From Trematomus loennbergii (taxonomy: Eukaryota > Chordata > Actinopteri > Perciformes > Nototheniidae): a DNA stretch of 64,000 bases. A program made the position numbers and the translations under genes. The number at the start of each line of letters is the position of its first letter. Position 1 is the first letter of the stretch. The stretch is from positions 23,807,303-23,871,302 of the forward strand of contig JAAOOA010000002.1 of assembly GCA_012861695.1 (NCBI GenBank), read 5' to 3'. Below, piece by piece: positions 46,282 through 57,209 of this stretch. The notes below the pieces were generated by a model. That model worked only from the letters and a program-made list of their open reading frames with translations, was not told the origin of the DNA and did no database searches.

Positions 46282-48533
46282 ATTTCTACTTTCATATATT
46301 CAACGAAAAAGTTGCAGCTTTGGATGTAAAGGTGTCCAATTAGCGTAGAGCCACAGTTGAAGAACTATAATTGGATTCAAGTCTGGGTGAGCGTTGAGCA
46401 GCAGCGCCGGGTCACCACCGTGAGTCCAGCCACTTGACAGGGAGGCCTGAGAGGCATGGCTTTCCACAGTCACCGGTGCATCCTGCCATCACACTAGCTA
46501 GTTGATACCAAATGCCGTTGTTTTCTATGAAATGTAAACTAAAAATGCTTAAACAGGTCCCAAATGTATCTAGGTAATAGGTAGCATTTTTTTTTTAGTA
46601 AAACTTCTGAATTTAGATACATTTAGATTATTTAAGTAAAAAGTGCATTTTGAGAATGAACTACTTTACTCTGCGTCCGTACTATAAATTGCCACATCGC
46701 ATTTATAAGTGTTGAAAATCAATTTTGAACTGTGAGAGACTCAAAGATTCCCATCCCTTACTGTCATGTCACCAGTCTTCTTGCAGCACATTCCTTTCTC
46801 AGTGAACACACAAGAGCTGACCCACATTCTCCGAGCAACGTACTCCTCCTCACATGTCGCCGACAGGAAAGAAAAACTGGACAGAGCGGGCGGGCTCGAG
46901 TAACGGCTGCTCTCGTCAAATTCCCTGACCCTGCCGCCTCATTATGACAACTCCTCATGAGCCGGCTGGCCTGACTGATGGCCAGATGAAATCACTACAA
47001 CCGTCAGCCAAACATTTAATAGTGTTATTGTGAAAATGTTTTTATTGCCATGAGGGGTATTGATGTGAGCAACTATAAATGTCACAAAAGCAATGCAGCT
47101 AAGAATAATGTGATGACGTTTATTACACTGCATAGTCGTCTTGAAAAGCACTTTACAAAAGCAGGTGCCCTCTAGAATACTAACTGGGAAATACAATAAG
47201 CCTCTTAGTCTACTGGGATCAGCCTAAATCTCTGCCAGTTAACAAAAAGGTAAAAACAAAGCCAATTTAACTCTTAGAGACCTGCAACAAACTGCAAAAA
47301 TGACATCCTGGCACTCGTGTCGAGACACATGTATTGGAAAGGATGCGTTAGGCATGTATGTGAAAGGAGAGAGAAGGAAACCTCTGGAGAAGGCATGAGG
47401 AATGGAAACACAGCAGGAAGTTGTAATGACATGATTCACACATTTCTAATTTTAGCTGATGATGCAGTAATGAAATTACCACAAGGGAAATGTATTCATT
47501 CTAACTCCTGCATGCATAAAAGGAGCATGGCATCTAAGGACTTATACGTATATTAAAACATAACGCTCGTATATGGAATATTGAGTCCATTCAGCTGAAT
47601 TTAAGAACGGTACAATTGTTGTTTGCTCACTTATTTGCATGTGTGTCACTTTGACATTGTAAAGCCGACGGCTGACCTCTGGACCCTGATGTCACCACAC
47701 CTGATATGACAGCAGTCCAAATGTCTGCTTACCTCTGACTGTGTGTGGATTACAACGTGCAGGGGGTTTCTGGCTTCACAGCAGTACAACAACACCATAA
47801 GACAGGGCACTGAAGCTAAAAATAGTCCTTTATAAAAGTCCAAATGGAAAACATCCATTAAAGGGCCTGCGCCTTCAACATAAACCTGGCTGTGGTGTGT
47901 GAAATGAGGTCATCTACTATATATTGATACTTCCCTCTGTACTGCTGGCAGCTATCATCGCTGTGAGTCTCCATTAATGTGTGAGACTCCCCTCTCTTCA
48001 AATCTCATTTGTGGTTTCAGTACTAAGCAAAATGTATGCTCAAACACATAATCAGGCTAATTGGCTGAACACAAAATGCGGTTGGGTCTTGCTGGAATGG
48101 GCTACAGGCTTGGTGCATCCATAAATCTGCCAAGTGCTGGTTAATAATGGGTATGTGTCTTCCTCCCATTGATTCTCTTGTCTTTGTGTAGCAGCAGGAA
48201 CTGTACAATAAGGGGCCCCTTGCTGTAATGCAGCAGACTGCTCTGAGAGACGACGTTTAATTTCCTGATGAGTCTCAACAGCTTATCTGTTGTTAAAATG
48301 CCACATTTAATGAATAACGGATCAAATCCTCTGTCAGTTTAAGAATGCAACAACAACCAAACGCCAAGTCAAAACTGTAATGAACCACAGCCATTGTATC
48401 ACTGTCTTTTCAGTCTGTTTTGATATAGTCAAACAAATAAATTGAACCCCCAAATATAAGATTTTTGTCAAATCCCTCAAACCAACAAACTGGAAAACCA
48501 TGATAGAAAACGAAGAGTAATGTGTCAGCATAC

Positions 48534-48917
48534 TAGGGCTGTACCCGAAAATCTGAATATTCGTTCGTTGGAGTACTATTCGGGTTTCAATTTCGTTATT
48601 CGGATATATTTTTTGCTGCACTGCGGCTGCCAAATTGAATTTATTGAAATGTCCAATATCAACGTAAGAGCTTGTGCCTCTTCGGGGGGTGCTAACACTT
48701 AACCATAAACTTTATCGTTTACTTTCTCCGTCTTTATATGTAGATGTGACTTTTCGCCGTTAATCTCAGTCACGTTGTTTCCATAGCAACAACAACTTCC
48801 TGTCAACAGCGCTAACTCCTTCAAAATAAAAGCATGTCCATAAAAAATAGCCGAATATCCGCTGCCGATTACTACCGAATATCCGGAGCCCGAAAAATGG
48901 TATTCGGGACAGCCCTA
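48534..48917 (+). mobile_element. hAT-type non-autonomous element (CCGAATAT-rich)
   Basis: 384 bp in PAFAH1B1 intron 1. It starts TAGGGCTGTACCCGAA and ends TTCGGGACAGCCCTA, with a perfect 8-bp duplication CAGCATAC (48526-48533 and 48918-48925). CGAATATYCG-type subterminal repeats are present. It shares the TAGGGCTG tip with the 45731 element but not its interior. Confidence 0.87.
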
Positions 48918-51900
48918 CAGCATACTATTTCAAAAAGGATTTTGAAGAAACCCTGTAAACTATTCATTACGCAAAAAACTCAATGTCCATACAGTTTAAC
49001 AAATTGTGCATCTGGTCCAACTGCTGACTGCAGTAAAAATGTTATAGCCATGGATCCCTCAAACTGCCTGGTAGTATGACAGAAGAGGTATGTGTACAAC
49101 ATATTTATAAATTCTCACTTCCATGTCTGAACACAGCAACACACCCCTGAGGAATGAAATGCAAGAGGTGTCAAATTAAAAACACGTCAGAGTTTAAAAT
49201 GAAGTCTAACCGATAGTGTATCTCAGCAGCTCATCACAAAACATAGCACCTAAGCAATGCTGAAAATGCTGACAGTTACACCTCACTGTCACCTCGTATT
49301 CACAGTTTTCTGTGAGTGTCATTATGTCAGCAAACAAAGCAAAGCATCTCTAACTTCTGGAATCTGGGTCGTCTTCATTTTTTGTTGGTGACTTCACCTT
49401 CATGTCCCCTATGTCCTGGGAATGTCACAGAATATGTATTGACTGCCTTTTTCAAACCGGACTGGTGACCATGGGGGGAAAAAACAACGCTAAAAAAGGC
49501 AAAACAAAATTGATGCAAGAAAATAATAAATAAGGTGAAGTTATTACCTTCCAAACTAAAACAAAACACTTGCTGACACTCTTTGATTAGATAAAAGGAT
49601 AAGTGACAATCTTTCATTGGACTGATATTTTACATAAAGTAGCTTGAAAAGTGTATGCCTCTATGCTGATGTTTGGTTTTGATAGTGCAAGAATCTTCTC
49701 CAAGACAAACACCTCTCACATGAGACAATTAAAGTAACTCTAATTTAACGTTGGTTTCAGCAGTGGCTGCAACTTTATTCAAATTCTGAATAAGATGACT
49801 TTGTGGCAGAACATGTCCATATCAAGAGACAGCAACCCACAGAGTAATTGACATGCTCCGAGTGCATCACTTTTGCTGCAGCAGCCGGATGAACACGGAT
49901 AATTTATTATGCCAAGCAATGAATTAGGTAATGTGCTGCCGCTCTGTCATTAGCCTGTGCTGTAGAGGTCTGTTCATCTCCAAATGTCCGGATTCTTAAA
50001 CCAACAAACCTCTCTCACCAAAGGGACTGAACGGCTGAGTATTCTGTAAATCATCTTCAGTTTCTGTGAATGGCTGTTCTTGGTAAAAGCACTCGGACGC
50101 AAATCATCCTAAGAGCTTTATCACTAACAGAGTGAACATCTGGCTCAGCTTTCAATCTGCAGCCGTTACAACCCGCTAGGCCCGTGACGGTTATGAGTGT
50201 TGGTAACAGTCAGATAACCTTATTCAATTACACAACTAGTGACATCTTTGCTAAGAGGCTAATAGAAAAGATGGGCTATTAAACAACAACCCATCAGATA
50301 AAGGTAACATATGTGATCAATTTGTAACTTGTGCTTTTGCAAAATTGTTTTTACAACTTTCATATCAACAACGTTTTCAATTTTTAGGAATGAATTCAGT
50401 ATTCACAGCCTTGGCTAATTCTCCAACACAATGACCATCAGATCAGACACAAAAGTACCCCTCAAATTGTCAATCCAAAGTAGCCAATGAATTTAGCAGG
50501 CCACCCTATTAGATCAGAGCCATTATCAAAACACAGAGGGACAACAGACTGAATAGGAAGTAAGCTCACACAAACAAAATATCTACACTGCCTGATCCAC
50601 CTGCATACACAGGTGGGAAAAACACAATGAACACTAGTTAGCCTCATTACTGCTCATGCTTGAGTAAATTGTGAAAGTACAAGATAAGTTCCACACAGTA
50701 ACCATAATATGCTTGTTCAATGTCTCCTGTATTTTCACATCATGCTAAGAAGTTACTGGTTTAAATGATTAAAACTCTTATTTTAGACAGGAGGTATATA
50801 CTAATTCTGAACCATGTTCAAAATCAAAACTTTCAATTGTTCAGGCAAGTATAGCAACCACTATAAATGGTTTGGGTAAAATAATATTCAAAAGCCTTTA
50901 GAGTTGGTTGCCATTTACAGACGTTTGCCCACAATCCATGCGGTCATTTGTAGGTTGACTGGCAGTTGCTGCTGGCAGCGGGTCAGTAATGACCGATCAG
51001 CTGGAGCTCAGCCGGGGTCGGAGGTCAACCTCTGGGTTTCTGTCGGAAGGAGAGGCTGCCCTTCAGCCAACCACTATCACAAAAAAAACACTCATGCCCA
51101 ATGTCTGTCGACACAAAATAAAGAGGCCCTCTTGGAAAAACTGTACATTCTGCTCCCTTCAGTTGTGACTACCCCAATGACATTAATGAAGAACGTCCTG
51201 CATGATCTGTGGCTTTGCTTTGTTGTTATACTGGCAATAAGTACCAGAAAAGCATATCCTGTAATGGCTGAAGCTTGTACAATCAGTGCAGCTTTGTTTC
51301 CATTGCTGACTGCACTGAATAGACTGGCTGGCGAGAGGGACTTGCTTAAATTAACTTTTGATAAAACTCGGGACTGACTAAGAAAGCTTTTTTTATCCTT
51401 TCTCTGTTAAAGAAATGAAGCATGCCTGTATTTTGAAAAGAAAGAGAGCTGCTGTTATCATATTAGCTATTTTTTCCAAGAAGTCAAAAACAGATAATGG
51501 GTCTAGTGATACACAGTTTGAGTCTGTTTCAAGTACTGTGCAGTTTGAACTTTGAGCCATTTCTACATCATGCTCAGTCTGTAAAGCTGGTGTTTCTGAT
51601 ACATATCACACGTCATTAGATTATATAGGCTCCACAAATTGTATAGCTTTTTCACTCATCACTTCATTACTTTTCTAAATGAAAATGCTTGACAAATTTA
51701 GTTCACAGCAAAACCATTCATATGCCGATTGGCCAGTCAAAATAGACTGTGTGAATGATCTGTGTTAAGCTATATTATATACCAGGACTAAATATAGGCT
51801 ATGCCTATTAGATTGATGAAAGCATAACATTGAAACACAGGGAATATGACTCAATTTGACTTTACCACAGCTTGAGAGATATTCCTCATTAGTGATATTA

Positions 51901-53013
51901 AAAATAAAGACCGCATCAGCGCCACTACAGTAGAATACATTGAACAACCCATTTATTTAACTGATTATTGATTGTAGGTTGTAAATGTAGACATAGCCCC
52001 AGGCACATACGGATCATATTCCTTTTCAAGATGTGTCAGTCCAAGCCCAAAAACTCTTACCTGAGAGAAGAGCACTCCAGTCAACTTTTGGAGTTGGAAT
52101 ACTGTTCAATCAATCAAATATTTCCAGTAGATCAGATCCGCTGCAAAGCAGTCCGTGCAGGCGTGGCTGGGAAACATATATCACCCAAGGACCCTTGATC
52201 AAACCAATGCTCTAATGTTATATCCGATATCACGACAAGGTTCACATTTACGAGGGGAACTCGCTTGTGGGATTCACTGCACACCCATGTGAGCCACAGC
52301 GATGATTTGCATTCATGCCCTTCGTTCACAAATGCCTGACCCGAATCACTCAATCATACATCCACACAATGAGAGAAAATAAACGTGCAAACTGAAAACA
52401 AGGCAGGCCGTTGAGTACAGTGTAGACTCAATAAATATAAACTCATCGTCTGCGATGTGCTCCACCCTGATTTTACAGCCCTGTGCCAACAAACCGCATG
52501 AAGTCGCAGAGATGATGGCAGCTACAGCTGAGCATCCACCAGTGTGACAGCGCGAGGGATCATTCTCAGGAGCATGTCATGTTAGAAAACTGCAGCAGGG
52601 TTGTGTGATGTTCCGTTACACTTATGTGCAAAGCAAATATACAAACCAGGCGAAGAATATCATCTGATACAGCAGTAGTGTGAAACTGTAGCGCCTGCAC
52701 AGACACAACAACCTTTCCACCCACAATGATAGCAATAACATGTTCATCAGAGCTCACGTTAGATGCTAGTGGTACCGTCGTGTGATCTACATTATATTTA
52801 GGTGTCGCTGTTGTTGACAGGCTGCACTAACGCAACCCTAAACGATGCTAATTACTGATTATTACTAACTTGATATGGACGCCAAATGCAGCTGTAATTT
52901 CCGATGGCCCTGACATATCTCACACACTGCCATGTTTTCACCTCTGTGCTCGCTGACAATTTTGGTCGACATGACGACGGTCCCAGCCGGTGTCTCAACG
53001 TTATCTATGGCCA

Positions 53014-53068
53014 TTAGCTAATGTTAGCTAAAGTTAACGTTAGCTAAGTTAGCAGTCACAAAGTTAGC
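53014..53068. repeat. TTAGCTAA-rich cluster near the PAFAH1B1 promoter
   Basis: About six copies of GTTAGCTA/TTAGC words within 55 bp, just inside intron 1. Such words are frequent in fish promoters' surroundings; function unknown. Confidence 0.6.
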
Positions 53069-53217
53069 TCGTACGTTCACTGTAACAGCGACCAGAGCCT
53101 CGTAATATGCACTCAAGCTCAAATGGCTACAATTACCTTACAGAACAGCTAACGATGGCAGACTTGTTCTCAATATTGTTTATCTGGACTCAAGGATAAA
53201 CTCCGCTGACAAGGTAC

Positions 53218-53400
53218 CTGCTGCTCCAGTCCAAGCGGCCTATCCGCCATTTTGAGACATAAAAAGGAGGTGCAAAAATTACAGCCACATCGTCATTTTC
53301 CCCACCTAACGCCAGATTCCTTCGACCCTGACCGGCTTCACAAGTGAAAACTATTTGGACTCACCCTATTGTTCCTGCCTGTGAATATCCTCAGCCGTCT
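53218..53400 (-). other. pafah1b1: PAFAH1B1 5' UTR exon 1 (approximate 5' end)
   Basis: A donor CAGCAG|GTACCTTG sits at 53216-53218 on the minus strand, below a GC-rich stretch with the promoter motifs. The exon joins the acceptor at 45348-45349. The 5' limit is not defined by the sequence. Confidence 0.55.
53240..53262 (-). promoter_or_regulatory. YY1-type AAAATGGCGG element at the PAFAH1B1 start
   Basis: The minus strand reads CTCAAAATGGCGGAT around 53242-53256, an excellent match to the AANATGGCGG YY1 motif. That motif is usually found just downstream of the start site in TATA-less promoters. GC-rich sequence lies upstream to about 53.58 kb. Confidence 0.55.
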
Positions 53401-53661
53401 TTAACGCTAACACGACCCGACAGGGCGTGAAATTTCCGCTCCAAAATATGATCTTGTGATGTGGAGGTAAAGTGTGCCCGTCTTGTCTCTACGCCGCTCC
53501 TCGCTTGTTTTTCGTAGGCTACCGCATTCGCCTTCAGACGGGAGCGCGCACGAGATCGCGTTCACGGTCTTACGGGAGCGCGCACGCCCTTGATAGCAGA
53601 ACATTTTTCAGTTTTTAACTCTTACATGACTTCTCAGCATCCCTGCACTTAGAACAACATT

Positions 53662-53805
53662 ATTGGTGTAAAGTAACTAAGTAGATTTACTTAAGAACTT
53701 AACTTGAGTATTTCAATGTTTTTGCTACTTTGTACTTTTGCCAGTACCTTTCTTACTCGAGTAACCTTTTTTTTCCGGGCAGGACTTTTACTTGTAGGTT
53801 GTATG
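53662..53805 (+). repeat. Short derivative of the same TACTTTTACT repeat
   Basis: Begins ATTGGTGTAAAGTAACTAAG and ends GCAGGACTTTTACTTGTAGG, which are the two ends of the common fish repeat joined without the middle. It lies less than 0.3 kb upstream of the PAFAH1B1 promoter region. Confidence 0.6.
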
Positions 53806-54982
53806 ACTGACTCAGAAACTTGTCATTATTGGATCTATTTCTGTACAAAAGAGGCTAGCGTTTCATACTGGAAATGTACAATAAGCTAAATGTAATCAAA
53901 AATAACCTTTCAAGGAAAATTGCATACGTTAAATATATACAAATTCCACATCCGAGTTATCAAAACCCCAAACAACATTATTTCCTAGTTTTATTTTATT
54001 CATTTTAATATAAAAGCAGACTCAAACCAGAATATAATAATATTATTTTGTAAAGGACAACACACATATACCATACATCAGGGGAAGCAGACTCAATACA
54101 CTTGGCCTAAGAAGCCTCGCGCAGAAGAAATGTCAGCATTTACTACAATAAATGCAAAATAGTGGGCACCAGTTGGGGATAGATGACGTTATTACACAGA
54201 CACACATTCAGGACCCATATCTGAAAATGAAAGGAATACTTTTGTCTGCATTCATTTGTCATTCTGGTTAATATGCATATTTCACACTGGTTTGTTTTCC
54301 TACATTTAGATTGCAAGTAGCCCAAGTATGAATGGTAGGAAATTGTGTGTGAAATAATATACTTAGTTTGGTCCTATACACCATACTTTTTCTTGTATTA
54401 TTAATATCTGAAGCTATTGTCTAATAAAATGTAATACCATCTCATTAACACTAACAGCTGAACTATTCAAAACACATGTTAAACTGAACTCTAGTGGGGC
54501 GAGCTATGACTAAATCCCTGTGTTGAAAGAGCAACAGTGTATCTCTGCAGATTTAAAGTACGTTTATTGTATATCTTAAAGTACCAACACAATGGATATC
54601 CTGCTGTATAGAAACATATCAATAGGCTCAGAAAATGTTCAACAGGTAGCGTTGTTTTAATTTTGGGCCATATGACTAATATTCTGGTGGGAAAATCAAT
54701 TACCTCATTCTAGTTTTTGTCAAAGTCAACTGAAGCCTGTGTGTATTTATGTGTAAGTGCACTGTAACATCTCCTGTCATTCAGGTCAATGAATGTCCTT
54801 TAAAATGAGACAAATGTAAGTGTGCCACCTTTTGGACTATGTTGGTATTACTGTTTAGCAAGACATGTCAGCAAGGGAAATAGTAAATAAAAACAATTAC
54901 CAGGAACCCCAACAAACAAAATCAGTTGGTATATTTTTATAAATTGTTAAGTTATTACCCAGTATCACCCTGGTTTCATTCA

Positions 54983-55042
54983 GAAGCATGAAATGCTAAA
55001 TGTCCCTTCTGTGGGACGAATGAAGGTATTCTGATTCTGAAA
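54983..55042 (+). repeat. Retroelement tail fragment (GTCCCTTCTGTGGGACGAATG)
   Basis: The block TGTCCCTTCTGTGGGACGAA followed by TGAAGGTATTCTGATTCTGA resembles the end of fish LINEs (usually GGGACGAATAAAGGTATTCT). Short and diverged. Confidence 0.4.
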
Positions 55043-56929
55043 ATAGGCACAACACACACACCACGCTGTGCTATTGATGTACGGTCATCATATTTGTGGA
55101 GCACAAACAGGATTAGTAGTAATAACTGATTCACCCAGACTATAGAGATCACCTTTTGTTTTAATACCACTCTTAGTTTCAGGTAATTCAGCCTGTACAG
55201 AAAGGAGTCCATCTTGCATGTCTTGTGCCAAGTTCAAACAGCATTTTCGGAAAACAATCAGCTCCAGCACCAACTCTCTATTGCTTTAATCACATACATT
55301 TAGACACAGCAACAATTAAGTAACAAATTGCCATGGGAGGGAAACATTGCATGTATACAAGCGCAAACAAACCTTTATCAGTCTTTTTTTGGTACAGCAC
55401 ATTGAGGCAGCCCTTCTTTGCCCACTTTTGGTTGTGCCGTGGACATGATCACATATCCAAACTGCAAGAGAAAGTGCTCTAAATGCTGCTCAATGAACAG
55501 ACACTCCTGGCTGGTTTTTATCTCAGATACACATGAGAAGATGACCCAATAATGGAAAACAAAAAGAACAAAAACACCCAGCAACAATAAATCAGCCATT
55601 ACTACCAATGCTGAACACCTGTCTAGTGATGATGAGTAATAATTTCAGTACCAATTCATACATAAACAGATTTACAACATTGGTGGCCATGAATGTTTTA
55701 AGAAAAGAGGCATCAGCCATCCAACAGGTTTACTATGAGTAGAAAAATAAAACATTTGGAAAGCCAATGTTCGCTTAGCCTCTATTCAAACTATGCAGCA
55801 GCAAAAGCAGCAGCAGCCCTGGCCGGTAGATGTTATGTTGGACTACACAAAGACACACACACTGTCACGCATACAAACATACATGCACATATTCTTTCAA
55901 TGTGTAAAAATAGAAGATTGAACACAGCTAGTATATAGATAGATAAATGTACTGCTTAAAGGTGGACGTTTTCAAATCTGTGTTTTCCATAAACAATCAA
56001 GTACCTGTCTAAATCCGATAGAGATTTATACATCTTTTTCTCCACTTCTATACATTTTCTATAAAACAGACATGGCTTAAATTAATTAATTATTAATGAT
56101 AACAGGCCTAAAATACCATTGCATTTCTCCTGTGCACTTTTACAAAACCCATTATATACTAAAATGAGAAAAAAAAAAAAAGAATTCCAGCAAATGAAAT
56201 CAAACCCGTTAAAGCTCACTACTGTCCCACTGTATTGTTTTGCTAGCTTGAAGGAACATGAACCAGAGCACACAGCAGGCACCCACCTGGGATGTTGAAA
56301 GTATAAATGACAGAAAGATTAAATGTGGTAAACATCGGTGATGTGCAGGCGTGACGGGTGTCTGCTGTAAAGTGGTTCAAAGAAGTCATGAAGAAGGGAA
56401 TTTACATTCTGAAGCCCTACTTGAAAAATCTCAAATTTAGTGACCGTATTCTGGTCTTAGTGCACAAAAGTACCCCTGAGTTTTAGGACAGGGTAGATGC
56501 TTTATCATTTAGAGCACCGTTGTGGGGGGTGGCTACATAACCGGGGGTCTATGAGGCTCTTTTGGGAATGGCGGGGCAAAAGATATGGTCCTGTGCTAAC
56601 AGTGCTGTGGGAATTTTGAGCTGAGAAGAAGCATTACTGGGGGAATACGGTGCGGTGGATAAGGCTCAGGTTTACAATGTCATGGTCATCCTTGGTCACC
56701 CACCCCTGCCTGCAACCACTCTTTTATATGAGGTCATATTTCTAAAGCAGCCAACACCTAAACGTGACTTCACATCACCAGGTTCTTGGGCTGGGGATTT
56801 TTCAGATTGCATGTTACATTGACTTTAGGTTTGTACTTTCTCCTCCTTCCCTTCCTACCTCGTAGGAAAATCCCTGCTCTGTATTCCTCTTTCCTACAGT
56901 TCATACAGTTTGTTCTCTGGTCTCACCTG

Positions 56930-57082
56930 ACCCTTCCCTCCCCGTTTATTTCAATGCTGATTTAGACCGCTCGGTTTCTGGGTCCACAGGCTCAGTGACA
57001 TGGCTGTTGGGTCACGGCCTCTCCCCGCCTCTCGCCTCCCCGCCCCCATAGCAGAAAGTAGCTGTGTTGAGGGCGTTGTACA
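56930..57082 (-). other. cluh: Possible short CLUH 3' UTR
   Basis: The nearest minus-strand AATAAA downstream of the stop is at 56945-56950, about 135 nt away. This would make a short UTR; later sites cannot be excluded. Confidence 0.35.
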
Positions 57083-57209
57083 CTAATCAATGGGAATTTT
57101 GTCATCCAGTTCCAGTGGCCTGTCCTCAGTGGCCTCTTCAAGCCTCCCCAGCTCCTGCAGCTGCTGCCGCCTCTGCACCTCCGCCTTCAGGTTCTCCAGA
57201 TCCTTTTGG
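57083..57209 (-). CDS. cluh: CLUH last coding exon
   Basis: 127 nt, encoding [20 protein letters not shown], then an acidic tail ending [10 protein letters not shown] and TAG at 57083-57085. The first part is the conserved charged helix; the tail differs from the longer mammalian C-terminus. Confidence 0.94.

Larger units (their letters stand above)
45348..53217 (-). other. PAFAH1B1 intron 1 (7.9 kb)
   Basis: Contains two hAT elements (45.7 and 48.5 kb), a 157-codon plus-strand frame at 50.9 kb and the TTAGCTAA cluster. First introns often carry enhancers, but none can be named from sequence alone. Confidence 0.65.
45324..53250 (-). other. Upstream ORF spanning PAFAH1B1 exons 1-2 (18 codons)
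   Basis: The ATG at 53248-53250 (inside the YY1-type motif) opens a frame that reads to the exon 1 donor (53218) and continues in phase through the exon 2 acceptor (45347) to TGA at 45324-45326. It gives MADRPLGLEQQMQCRLGW. A second, 6-codon frame starts at 53260 and ends at 53240. Both exist only if transcription starts upstream of them. Confidence 0.45.
53600..56929. other. Intergenic region between CLUH and PAFAH1B1
   Basis: AT-rich, with the short TACTTTTACT repeat at 53.66 kb and a retroelement tail at 55.0 kb. No gene recognised; CLUH 3' UTR may extend into its right end. Confidence 0.6.
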
